Assembly: GCA_023846275.1 (NCBI GenBank)
Contig: JAIUJO010000092.1
Span: forward strand, 155,001 to 219,000
Origin: Vanilla planifolia
Lineage: Eukaryota; Streptophyta; Magnoliopsida; Asparagales; Orchidaceae
Direction of reading: 5' to 3'
Length of the DNA: 64,000 nt
Made by a program: the position numbers and the translations under genes. A model generated the notes under the pieces. That model was not told the DNA's origin, did no database searches, and was given only the letters and a program-made list of their open reading frames with translations. Shown here piece after piece: positions 36,160 to 50,200 of this stretch (position 1 is its first letter; each line of letters opens with the position of its first letter).

Positions 36160-36890
36160 ACTTCACATTCCACCTCTGAAGTATCCCCTTGTTGGACCTA
36201 GCCATTCAAAGGATGTTGACAAAGGTATACTTAGATTTCTTAGCTGTCTAACATTGGACTCAAAGATAAGAATCAGTTATTCTAAATAAGAAACTTTGTC
36301 CTATAACTAGGATCCTCATGGTACTCTTAGACATCTTATAAAGAACCTTGTATATATTTCATCGAGCTTGATACATGAAAAATATCATATGTCCTAGCTA
36401 GAGCCTCTAGTAACTAAAGTATATATGCTATTCATGTAATCTTTCTCTCGATTTGGTAGTGTCTAATGTACTTGGGCTTCAACTTGGAAGAGTTTCTAAA
36501 TTTGAATAGTCCTTGTATTAAGTATTCTTAAAGAATATCTAGTAATTTTTTTGAAATTGACCCAATATATGATTATTAACATGATTCTACATTTGATGAT
36601 CTCTAACAGTCCACACACCACCCCTCAATTAATGAATGTCTTTAGTTGTCTCGATAACAAACTTATGACCAAAAGCCTTCCTAGCCATAGCCTCTATCTA
36701 AAACATTGTAAAAATAAAACATCGACCATGAATGGCCTCAAATTTCCATGATAATGGTGAATTATTTGCTACTGCTATACATAAATTCCACCAATGGTAG
36801 GTTCCTAAAGCTATCCTTGCAGTGATATTCCACATTATTCCTTAAAACATTTTCCAGCTAAATTTTTCTCCCAATTGTCCATTAGTATGT
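36160..36890 (-). pseudogene. Ty3/gypsy integrase remnant, second element
   Basis: On the minus strand from about 36854 one uninterrupted frame of 30 codons reads ENVLRNNVEYHC, KDSFRNLPLVEF and MYSSSK. This matches the integrase segment L-E-D-M-L-R-A-C-V...W...L-P-L-V-E-F-x-Y-N-N-S that follows the conserved H-P-Q-T-D-G-Q; a decayed HTNGQLGEKF is seen at about 36857-36888. Further 3', at about 36430-36345, IYTLVTRGSS, stop, DI, stop, YFSCIKLDEIY follows the A-Y-x-L-x-L-P...F-H-V-S-x-L-K pattern of the C-terminal domain. NKGILQRWNVK near 36197-36160 fits the polyprotein end. It appears to belong to a different lineage from the 8.4-kb element, closer to Del/Tekay-type chromoviruses by memory. 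Upstream domains are missing: sequence above about 37040 is repeat array 2. Confidence 0.75.
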
Positions 36891-37255
36891 AAGTGCAAAC
36901 TATACAAAATTTATTGGTAATTATGATAGCCTAATGCAAACAATTCAAAAACAAGGATGTAAGCTTTGTGTCATGGCCTAAAGTGATCACTCTAGGTACT
37001 TTTATTTATGTAACCTCAAATAATCCAACAATTTAGCATGGATACTAATTAAGCTATGTTAAGATACTAAAGTTTATACCACCAACTGATCCTAAGTCTA
37101 ACTAACATGACATCTTAATTATCTTGGAGAGCAACTTTGGTATACAATTTATAATATTTTTTTAACTTTTAACTTAGATTTTCATATATCCACATTGTTT
37201 TGGTTTTATTGTATTATATTGCTTTGACTTCTCTAATTTTTGTTATGAAATATAA

Positions 37256-37400
<145 letters not shown>

Positions 37401-40400
37401 TTAAACATTGAAATTATAACATTTTGTTATTATTTAATTTTATTTTCTTTTGGATGTTGTTCTAATTTAAAATAAGGAATAATCGATTTGAATAAAGGTC
37501 ATAATAATCGTTTGAACGAGCTCTATCAATTTAACTATTATTTTTAATAATTTTAAATATGTTTTACTTGGTATCTTGTAATGTCTAATAAAATATTATA
37601 ATTCATACCTCATTTAATAATCATGTATGTTGCACTCATTGTCTTGAGTATATTTGAATAGAACATTATGGTAAACGTTATCTCTCATGTTATCTTTATA
37701 GTTGATGATTTTCTTATATTATATTTCTTTAATTTAGATCATTTTTATTTAATAATTATTAAATTAATAATAAAATAATAGTTTATCATTATTTTTGCTG
37801 ATTTACTTTCATAATTATTAGTAATAAAATACGAGGTTAGCTCAAGAAGAAACAAAAGTCTTTGGATTTGGCTAGATGGGAACCATTTAATTAAACATTC
37901 TCTTTTTATCTTTAAATGTTTTATTCTTTACCACTTTGGCACACTTTGAAGAAGGCATTTTATGTCGTGCCTTATTTAATTTTTTTGATGTTACACTTGA
38001 CCCCTAATCATCTTGGATTAATTGGCCCTTTACAATTAAACTCAATTATTAAAATAATTTTTTTTGATTTTCTTATATTACTATAAAACTCTAAATCTTC
38101 TTTCATGTAACCTTTACATCACTTTGGTATTGTTGTATTATATTATTTTTATGTTATCTTGCTTTTGTTTTAATGTATATTTGCATAATATTTAAAAAAA
38201 TTATTAATTGTAATTTATGATTAATTACTTTTGCAATTTTTCATCTTAAATATTTCCACTCAATTAAAATTTCATTTCTTATATTTTAAAATGATATTTT
38301 GTCAAATTTTTTTACAAGCTTTACAAGCCATTTTGATTCATACTAGATGTGATGGTCAATATAATCGATCTTCTTAGAATCTGGCACAATAATTTTCATA
38401 TAATATTTATCACATTTCTTTTTTTTTATGTTCAATTTGATTATATTATTTGTTAGAACATCTACAATAATGTGGGTCTTCAATAACTTTTATTTGTTCT
38501 ACAACATTATTTAAATTTATCATATTTCAAATTTAATACATATTTACTTATTATTAGTATAATAATTTATTATTATTAATGTTTATTTATTTTTGTAATT
38601 CATATTTTCTCAAAACTAGTTTTGATCAAGATGAAACAAACAAAGTTGTACTTGTCTCAACATGCTCTATAAGATTAAATATTCATTTTAATATCTTTTT
38701 CTATATTTTTTTGTTACTTTATAAGATATTTTGTATATTACTTGAATTCTTTATTGAGAATTTTACAATTGATCTCCATGGTACCTTCGACGATAACTTT
38801 AACAAACAAGTTTTCTTTTTTCTTCAAAATTGTCTCTTTCAATTATTATATTGCAGTATAACTATAAATCTCCTCTTATATGATATTTACATATGTTTGA
38901 TTTGGATATATTATATTAATTTTCTTTATCTCATTTAACTTTCATATTTTGTGATTAATATAAGAAGGATAATTTAATATTAATTTTTCTTATTTATTTT
39001 TGTAATTTACAAAAAATCATAACAAGATGTGATTGAGACAAATTAAATATCTTTGGAACCATCTCAACGACACCTATCAAACTAAAAATTTAATTAATAT
39101 TTGCAAATACTTTATATAATGACCTTAGGCACACTTTAAGAGATATTTTGATTCAAACGTAATTTAACAATTGAGAAAATTACACTCAATCGAAATAGTA
39201 TTATGCTATGTAGATTTCTTATAAACTTTATCTTATTTTTACATGGACCTTAGAATATAGTTTTCCTATGCACTTTATGTCCTCTTTACAAGTGTGTTGT
39301 TTCAAGTTAATTATATTAAGTTTTAACTCTAAATCTCATGTCACGTGAACTTTATATCACATTGATTTATTATGCTACATTATTTCAATTTATCTCTTTT
39401 CAGCTTTAATATCTATATTCATAATAAAAAGATTTTAATATATTTTTATTTATGTTGATTTATTTTTTTAATTTGTAGATACTTAAACCAACCTTCAATC
39501 TTGTAAAAAGAAATGTAGTTGCAGTCATCTTGACATGCTCCATCCATTATAATATTTATTGTATTTTTTTATCAAATTTTTTACATGTTTTCAAGATATT
39601 TTCTTTTGCACCTGAGTTGATGATCTTAAATATTAGACTCGATTTCTTTACTAGAATGAAACTTTATCTTGCTAAACCTCATTCAATGTAACATTTACAT
39701 GTGCTGTAATTCAATATATTACTTTATTTCAATCTATCTCATTATAATTTGAATATTGATTTAATTAATATTAAAATAATACTTTATTATTATTTTTTCC
39801 TATTTTGTTTCATAATTTATAGTAATTCAAAATGAGATCTAAGAAGAAGAAACAAATATTATTGGACTCATTTTGATCAGCTATATCCAATTATATATAC
39901 CCTTACATTTATTTAAAGACATTTCTGTTGAAATTGTTTTATACTTTATGAGATATTTCAATTCTAATTTATTTTTTTCTATAAATTTTTTATTTGGTAT
40001 TTTTATATCACTATGAAACCATAATTCTTCTCCTATGTGGCCTTCGTATTGCTTTCATTTAGGTAAATTAAATTGCTTTAATTTTTCGTATTTTTGTTTT
40101 GTTATGTATTTACTTATTATTAAAATTGTAATTTATTACTATGTGCACTTATACAAATTTTTAATTCATTGTAATGAAAAAATAGGTTTGATTGATATGA
40201 AATAAATATCATTAGACTCTTCTACATAAGCTTCCTTTAGTTAATTATTCCTTTTGTTTTGTAAATATTTTATTTTGTAGGGTTTTAGTATTTTTTATGT
40301 GACAATACAAGAACTACTTAATTTTACTATCAAGATTGTTACCCTTAATCTCTTTGGTATCATGCAAATCAACTTTCTTAAAAACTTTGTACCTTATTTG

Positions 40401-43299
40401 ACCGATGAGGTTATTCACGATACTCTTTGCATTATGGAAACAAAGTTTCTTAAAAAAAGTTTCTCAATTATTCAAATTTTTTCCTTCAAATATGTCATAT
40501 TATTTATGAAAACGAGATCTCCTTGTGTGTCATTGACATCGTTTTGATTATGTTTGTTGCACTACTTTAATTTATCACATTTTCTCGACAATATATTTTT
40601 TTTTAATATTAAAATAATAATTTGTTTATTATTTATGCCCACTTACTTAGGAAATTTTAAAGTCTTTAAAACATTGTCTAATCAAGATAAAATATTTTGT
40701 TGGACTCAAATTTGTGAGCTATATTCAATTCAATACTCAAATTTACTCTTTTGAATATTTTATTTTCAAAACTTTTGTTGCATTTTATATGCATTTTAAT
40801 ATGTACCAGATTTGATGATCGAAGATGTCACAACTAAACTCTACAGTATCATGAAATTCAGCTTTGCTATATAACTTATCTTATTTCTATAACTTTTTCA
40901 TTCTTTAACTTATATAAACTGAAAAATATTTTTTCTCTCATGTAAACTTTACATCACTTTGATTGGAGTATATTAATAGATTTAATTTACCTCATTTCAA
41001 TCTTATTATATATTTATCTAATAGTAAAATAGTAATTCTTTTACTATGTATGGTTATTTAACTTTGTAATTCACAATAATTCCAATGATATCCACTTAAG
41101 ATGAAATGGACATTATCGATCTGTCTAGATGAACTCCAACCAATGAAGTAATCAATTTCATATTTTAGAATATTTCATTTTTATAGCTTTGGCATGCCTT
41201 TTGAGATTATTTTAATTGAGCTTTATTTAGTAGCTTATCATGTTATGGTCCTAACAAGCTTTATCCTATTAAATATTTGTTTGTATATCTTAAACATATT
41301 TCATTTTCTAGAATCCTGCAATGGTTTATGAAATATTTTAATACATTTATGATTTGATGATGGTAGACATTAAACTCTCTCTTGTTAATACCATTAAAAA
41401 GAAAATTTTCATATAATTTATCTGTTTTTTTTAAATGCTTCACTTTGGTATACTTATATTACTATATAACCCTAAATCACTCATGGTATCTTTATATCAC
41501 TTTAATATAGTTTTGACACAATTTTTCAACTAACCATTTTTAACTTTAACATATTTTTTACTTAATATTAAAATAAACTTTTTTTTAAGTATTTTTACAC
41601 ACTTAAATTGATAAGTTTAGTTCATTCCTAATGAGATTTGAACTACCGAAAGAAATATCATTAGACTTATCTATAAAAGCTCTATTCTTATCAAATATTC
41701 TTTTCTATATTTTTTAAATGTTTTTCTAAGATTTTTTCATGCTTTATCAAATATGTTGACTTTTACTGATTTAATGATTAAAGATGTCATAATCAATATC
41801 TTTAGTATCATGGAATTGAAGTTTATAACATAATTTATCTCATTTCTTTAAATATTTTGCTTAAAGTTTTTTATACTACAATGAAACCCGAATACTCTTC
41901 TTATGTGACGACTATGTTGCTTTGAAAATGTTATATTATATTGTTTCATTTTATCTCATTTTATCTTCAATATATTTTCACTTTTTATTAAAATAATAAT
42001 TATTTATTATTTATCTTATATACTTTGGTGATTTGTAGTATTCGTAAATGTTGTTTGATGGAAAACAAAACAATGTTTGATTTGTCTAAATGAGCTCTAT
42101 CAAATAAAAAATAAATTTTATGTTTTTAAATGATTTTTTATGAGTCATTTCAATTCATAATTTGCTTCAAATTAAGGATGTTATAGTTGACCTCTTAATT
42201 GTTTTGGAACACAACTTTTGTGCGAAATTTACTTTACTTGTTCAAAACGTTGTTTGTTTGGTGGATCAGCAATAATTTTTTTTTTATTATATATTTGTTT
42301 GATAAATAAATAATAATTTCTTATTATTTTTGCTTATCAAAATTTTAATTTGTAAATATATAAATTATGACTAATTAATGAGAAAACAAAACATACTTTG
42401 GGTCTCACAATTGCCCTATATAACTAAATAATTATTTTTATATTTTTAAAATATTTTAATTTTTAGAGTTTTGGCATATTTGTGAGATATTTCAGAAGAA
42501 ACATTAATTGATTATCGAGGAAGTTAGACTTATCACTTTAAAGTCTCTAAAAATGCAATATTACCATATAAGTCTTCTATTTCCCTTGAATAATTTACAA
42601 TTCTTCAACTTATCTTATTTAGCCTTAGTATATATTCACATAATATTAAAATAATAATATTTTAATATTTATGATTATTAACCATGTTAATTAATTATAA
42701 TTCCTAGTGGGGACTGATTTGACAAAACAAATATCTTTGGACTAATTTGAATGATTTTTATCCTGTTTAAAGTTTCTTTGTTTTTCTTTTTTTAAAAATG
42801 TTTATTTTCTAAAATTTTGGTACACTTTACAAAACATGTGAACTTGTACTTGATTAAATTATCTAGGATGTTACAGTCGATCTCTTTAGCATCTTGGATG
42901 CATGTTTTATTGACAATTTATCTTTTTAAATCAAATATTTGACTTAAACTTTGTTATGTCCTAATGAAACTCTAATTCTCTTCTTGTGTGGTTACACATC
43001 ACAATGATTTCGTTATACGACATTACTTCAATTTATCTCATCTTATCTTTGATATTTTTTTAAGTTCTATTAAAATAATATTTTTTGTCATTAATTCTTC
43101 TTTTCTTTAGTAATTTGTGGTAATCACAAATGAGGTTTGTTTCAGAGAAAACAAACATCTTTGCATTGACCTCTTCTAACTTTACGAATCAAACGTTAAA
43201 TTTAATATTTTAAATTTGCTTTTAAGTAATCACATAATTTAGGAATAATTTTTAATTTATACTTAATCTGATGATTACAATGTTACAATTTATCTCTTA

Positions 43300-46200
43300 G
43301 GTATCTTGAAAGGCAACTTTCTAGCATAATTTGTCTCACAACTTCATAGCTTCATTTGAGTTTGATATATAACCATGTAACTATAAATCTATTCTCTTGT
43401 GATGTTCACATGAGTTTAATTTATCTATATTGGCAATTCATCATAATTACAAATGAGTTTTGATCAGGATGAAACAAACATCTCTTATTTATATTTCTAA
43501 CTAATTCTAAATCTCATATCATGTGACCATTACATGTCATCCAATTGGTTATATTACATTACCTTAATTTATGTCTTTTCAACTTTAACATAAGTTTACT
43601 TGAAATTAAAAATAATAATATTATTATTATAACTTATTTATTTTTTAAATTTGTAGTCCTTCTAAAAAAGAACAAATCGAGATGGAATAAATGTTATTGG
43701 ACTTGTGAGGACAACCTCTAATTAATTAAATATTTATTTTATATTTTTGAATATTTGTTTTCGAAAATTTTGACATGTGTTATGAAACATTTAGATTCAT
43801 ACTTATTTTGATGTTCTATGAGTGATAGTCGAGCTAATTCTTATTTTATATTGTAATATTACCACATTATTTACCTTATTTCTTAATATTTTTTATTTTT
43901 ATTTGTTTTTTAATGTTACCATATCTCTGTTATTATGTGAACTCATCATTTTTATTTTGTTATAAATAATTACATCAATTTCTCTTATTTTAGTTTTACT
44001 ATGCATTTCCATTGTAACAAAATAATATTTTTTTTATCGTTTAAGCTTATTATTTTTGTAATTTAGAGTAATTAAAAAATAATATCCAATTGGTAGAAAA
44101 TAACATTGTTGTACTCATCTCAACACGCTCTATCGAGCTTGTTAAACTTGATGATGTTAGTATCTCTTAATGTAGCTTTCTACTAAAATTTATCTAATTT
44201 CTTCAAGGTTATATTATTATATAACTCTAAAATATTCCCTCATTTGGCTTTTGAATTGGCATTGATTTACTTATATTATATTACCTCAGTTAGTTTAAGT
44301 TTAGCTTTATTATGTTTTACTTAACATTAAAATAACAAATAATGATAGTTTTTTTACTTGCTTTGTTGTTGTTGTTAAAAATGAAAATCAAGATCTAATT
44401 AAAGCATATGAAATGAATATCATTGGTCTCATCTTGACCAGTTGTGTCAAATCATGTTTTAATTTTTTTAAAATTAAAAAATTATTTCTTAGGGTTTTTG
44501 AATTTTTATGATTCATTATGATTTATCTATGGCTTGATAATTGGGGACGTTGGACTCTATATCCTTTGTAACTTTGAATGATACTGTCTTATATAATTTA
44601 CCTCATTTTGTAAAAAGTTTCACCATCATTTTGCTCTCTTATTATGTAACTTTCAATTTGCTCTGATGTGACATTTACATCACTTTGATTTGGGTAGACT
44701 ACATTACATGAAGTTCTTTCATATAAGCTCTCTAAAATTTTTACTTAGTATTAAAATAATAATTTATGATTAGTTGTGTTTATTTATATTTACAACTAAT
44801 AATAAATCTAAACGAGGTTTGATCTTCATGAAATAAAAATCGTTGGACTCATCTCTACAAGGTCTATATAGTTAAATATTTAATTTTATTATTTTCATTG
44901 TCATTTGACAATATTTCTAGCTAGTTCCAAATCTCTTATTGTGTGATAATTAATTTTTTTTCATTTGGTCATATTACTTTGCTTCAATTTATCTCATTTG
45001 AATTTAAACATATGTTTACTTAAAATTAAAATAATAATTTATTATTATTATTACTTTATTTTTTTGTAATTTTTAATAACTCTTAATAAGGTCAATTCAA
45101 GGTATAATAAAAGTTGTTGGACTATACTTGAAAGCCCTATAGAATTAAATATTCATTGGTTTTTTTGAATATTTTTTTGTAGAATTTTTGCATGTTTTAT
45201 GAAACGCTTTTGTTTATACCTCATTTGATGATCTATGAGTGATACTTGATCTCATTAGTTTTTTTGATTACAACTTGACCACATAACTCAATGTTTTTCC
45301 TAAACTTTAGCACTTTGATTTAGTATTTTTTTGTGGTACTTTAAATCTCCTTTCATATGACTATTACATCGCTTTGATTTGGGTGTATTGCATTTATTCT
45401 TTTTATCAAATTTTATTTTTATTATGGATTTACTTAACAATAAAAATATATTTAGTTTATTGTTTATGCTCATTTATTTGATAATTGAGTTCAATCTCAA
45501 AAATTCCAAATCGACACGATACAAATGTTGGTGCACTTGACTCATCTAGATTTATCCTATTAAATTATTTTTTTATTATTTTTTAATATTTTATTTTGTA
45601 GAATTTTGTCACACTTTATAATTCATTTATATTCATACCGAATTTGATGATCGAAGAAGTTACCCTTAAACTTGTTAGTGTCATCAAATGTATCTTTGTA
45701 CTAAAATTTATGTAATTTTTTGGAAATTTTTTACATTTATTTGGTTATATTATTTTTTAGCTCTAAATTTCCCCTAATGTGGACATTGTATTGCCCCAAT
45801 TTTGTTATATAAAACTGTTTTAATTTATCAAATTTCAACATTACTATACATTTACTTCAAGTTAAAAAAATAATTAATTTTTTTTTTATTTTCTTTGGAA
45901 TTTGTAATAACATTAAAAAATATCCTAATGAAGCAAAAGAAATGTTGCTAGACTCATGTAGATGGGCTACATAAAATAAAGTATTCATTTTTTCATAAAA
46001 TGTTGTGACCTTTTAAGAGTCTTTCTCATTTGTCTCTTATTTGATAATTGAGCATGTTAGACTCTATAACTTTAGTGTCTTGGAAAGCCAATCTTTTGTG
46101 TAATTTATCTTATATTTTTAAAAGGTTTCATTATCGTTTTGCTATATTACTATGAAATATTCAAATTCTCACACATTAGCATTAGATCACTTTGATTTGA

Positions 46201-47200
46201 GTATATTACATTAATTTGTTCCATTTTTGGTTTCTAATATATTTACTTTATTTTCAAATAATAATTTAATATTTTTAGTTATATTGGCAATTCATAGTAA
46301 TTTCAAAAGAATGATCCAAATGAAACAAACATCATTAAGCTAGTCTATATGACATCTAAAGAGTTAAATAATTATTTTTCAATTTTCCACTTTGTTTTGA
46401 TTATATATGTAACTTATAATAAATTTCTTATTTTGTGACTATTGCATTTGTTCATTAAGGTGTATTATATCACTTCAATTTATCTAATTTAAACTTTAAC
46501 ATCTGTTTCCTTAAAATTAAAATAAAATAATTATTAATACCACTCGTTTGTTTTTATAATTTCCAATAATTCTTAATGACGTTCAATCAACATAGAGTAA
46601 CTGTTGTTGGAGTCATCTTCACATGGTCTTTGTAATTAAGTATTGATTTTGTTTTTTTGAAAAATTTTGTTTCTATATTTTGGCTTATTTTATTAATTAT
46701 TTTGATTCATACCAGATTTAATAAGGCAAAGCATCTTCATATCACAAAATTTTATACTCAATCTCTTTAGTAACATAGAATGCATTATTCTCTTACTATT
46801 TATTTGACTTCTGTAAATTTTTTTCTTTCATTTGGATATATTACAATGCAACTCCAAATTTCATATCATGCAACCATTATATTACTTTAATTTTGTTATA
46901 TTATGCCACTTCAACTTATCAAATGTTATCTTTAATGTATATTCACATAATGTTCATATAGTATTTTTTATTATTTATTCTTACTTATACTTTTAACTTA
47001 TAATAATTTCAAACAAGCTTGGACCAAGAGGAAACAAACATCGCTCGACTTGTTTTGATTTGTTCTATCAAATTAAATATTTTTTCTATGTCATGCACAT
47101 ATTTTATAATCCATTTCAAATCATGCCATATATAATGGTCAAGAATGTTATGCTCGATCTTCTAAACATCGTTGAAAAAACTTTTCCCCACTATCTCATT
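43300..47200 (-). repeat. Higher-order repeat within array 2, period ~1.42-1.49 kb
   Basis: Variant features recur every three or four units. A shortened unit that skips the GGAATGCAAC part occurs near 43,490-43,510, 44,880-44,940 and 46,380-46,420. Each is followed by a diagnostic GTTTACTTAAAATTAAAA-type word, replacing the usual ATTTACTTAATATTAAAA, at 43594, 45014 and 46505, giving spacings of 1420 and 1491. A second diagnostic word, TCTATGAGTGATA, is at 43815 and 45232 (1417 apart). Neighbouring units within a block are less alike than corresponding units between blocks. Confidence 0.65.
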
Positions 47201-50200
47201 TCTTTAAATTTTTTTTTTCATTTTGCTATGTTACAATGTCACTCCAAATCTACTCTTATGTGACCACTTACATAATACTAATTTGGTTATATTACTTTTC
47301 TTTAATTTATCTCAATTCAATTTCAATATACAATTACTTAATAAAAAAGTAAAAACAAATCTTATTTATGTTTATTTAAGCTTCTAATTCACAAAAATTA
47401 ACAACAATGTTCAATCTAAATGAAATGAACATTATTTGACTTGTTTTGATGAGCTCTATCAAACAAAATATTCATTTGTCCATTTAAATTAATTTACTCC
47501 TATAGTTCTATCAAATGTTATGAGATATTTTGATTCATAAAAAACACATATTGAGGGTGTCAAACTTGATCTCAATAGCATCTTTCAATGCATCTTTCAA
47601 TTATTTTGTATAAGATTGGTTGCATTACTAGGTAACTCTAAATCTCCTCTTATGTGGCCTTTACTTCCTTTAATTTTTATTATTTTTCTTTTCTGGAATT
47701 TAGATTTTTTAAATTTACTTTTTCTTACATAATATTAAAATAATAATTGATTATTATTTATTGTTATCTAATTATAATTCGTGGTAACTCCATTTGAGTT
47801 CTGATCAGGAAGAAACAAAGATCGTTAAATTTCTCTGGATAACATTTATTTTAGTAAATATCCATTTTCTAATCTTTCTTAATATTTAATTACTAGGGCT
47901 TTGGATCATTTTACATTAAATTTTGATTTTTTAGATTTAATGATCCAGGATGTTACACACAATCACATTAAAAATTAAGAATGCAACTTTTTTGTACAAA
48001 TTTTCTCATTTCTTTAAAATTTCACCTTATTTGGCAATATTACAATTTACTCTAGATCCTCACTCATGTAACCTTTATAGCGATTTGATTTCGATCTATG
48101 TAATTTTTTTTATTTACGTTTTTCATCTTTCCTACATAATTTCTTAATATTAAAATAATAAATTTATTTTTTTGTTCATTAAATTTGGTAATTTAAAGTA
48201 ATTCTAAATAAGCTATAATCAAGATTAAACAAATGAAATTAGATTGACTCAACAAGCTCTTTTTAAATATTTACTTATTTTTACCATCTTAAATATTTAT
48301 TTTCTTTTATTTTGTTGTGCTCTAAGAAATATTGTGAATAATATCTAAAAATGCAATTTTCTTATAAATATTTTCTTATTTTTTTAAAAGTTTCACTTTT
48401 GTTTATTTATTTACAAATAAATGAAAATCCAATCTTATGTAACCTTTACTTCTCGTTTATTTCCTTAAATTATGTTACTTTAATTATATAATTTTAACTT
48501 TAATGTTATTTTGTTAATAATAAAATTATGATTTTATTTTTTAATCATGTTTACTTTGATAATTTGTAGTTATTCAAAGAAAGGTTTGATCAAGATGGAA
48601 CAAAACTGTATCCATTTTTAAAAACTTTTTCTAAGATTTTGACATGTATCATCGAAAAATTTTATTTTTACACGATTTTACGATTTAAGATGCCATATTC
48701 TACCCCCTTAATAACATGAACTAAAGTTTTTTCATATAATTAAACTCATTCTTCAAATTTTTTGATAAGGTTTGGACATATTACTATGTAAATCAAAATC
48801 TCATCTCAGGTGATATTTTAATGTCTTGACTTAGTTATATCATATTGTTTCAATTTATCTCATTCTTGGCTTTATTATATATTTTCATAATATTAAAATA
48901 ATATTTTATTGTTTTTAAATTATTTTTGGTAATTCATGATAATTGAAAATTAGGTCTCATCAAAATGAAATTAAAGTAAATACACAATGTCTTAATGAGC
49001 ATTAACTTAAGAAATGTATACTTTTTATGTTCTTAAATAATTTATATTTTAAGTTGTTGACATGCTTGATGAGATATTTCATTTTGCAATGAGGTTTTGA
49101 TCAAGGTTATTACACATGATCTCCTTAGCTCTTTGTAAAGTAGATTTTCCATCAAATTTAGCTCGTTTATTCGATTATTATGCATTATTTAAATTTTATT
49201 ACTCCAAATTAACTCTTGTTGAGCTTTATTATATATTTATTTAATATAAAAATAAATTTATTAACTCTTTTGTAATTCACAATAATTTCAAATGAGATCT
49301 TAACATCAAAGTAATAATTTATTAATGTTATTCTAATTTATTTTCATAATCATACTAGTTCTAATAATGCTTTCCATGAGATGAAATAAATATCATTAGA
49401 CTCATGTCAATCAACTCTAATTAATTAAATCTTCATTTAAAGAAGTATTAATATTTTTTCTAGGGTATTGGAATGATATCCGAGAGATTTTGATTCTTAT
49501 CATATTTGATGATCGAAGAGGTTGCACTCGATCTCCATATATACTACAATGCAACCTTTTGGGAAATGTTACTCATTTCGTCAAATGGTTTAGTTATATT
49601 TCGCTTTGTAACCACGTAACTCTAAATCGTCTCTTTTGTAACCTCTACATTACTTGGCTAAGTTATTTTATATTTGATCAATTTATCTCATTTTCATCTA
49701 TATTATATATTTAGTTAATAACATAATAATTATATATTATTATTTATATTTATTGAATTTTGTATTTCATAGTAATTCAAAACAAGATTGAGACAAAAAC
49801 AACTATCATGCGATGCATTTCGATGAGCACTATATAGTCAAATCATCATCTTCACAATTTAAATATTTTATTTTTTTGGAATTTTTAATGTTTTAAGAGG
49901 TATCAAATTTTATACTTAATATTTTAATTTTAAATATTCTGTTTTCTATATTTCGTGCATGTTTTTAACACATTGTGAGTCATATCGAGTTGATAGTAGA
50001 TGATGTCGTAGTTAATCATGTTAATAACTTGTAACCCAATCTTCCCAAGAAATTTTCTCCTTTCTTCAAATGTTTCATATTGATTTTGTTATATTTCTAT
50101 GTAACTCTAAATCTTCTCTTGTGTGTTCACTCTACTTTGATTTACTGATATTGCATTGCTTTGAATTATTGCATTTTACTTTTAAAACTTATTTTTCTTA

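Noticed and set aside
36551..36751. Plus-strand 66-codon frame
   Set aside because: Antisense shadow of the minus-strand integrase remnant.
38579..38938. A 119-codon plus frame inside array 2
   Set aside because: It spans one 400-bp repeat unit. The equivalent region of neighbouring units is not open, so the frame is not conserved.
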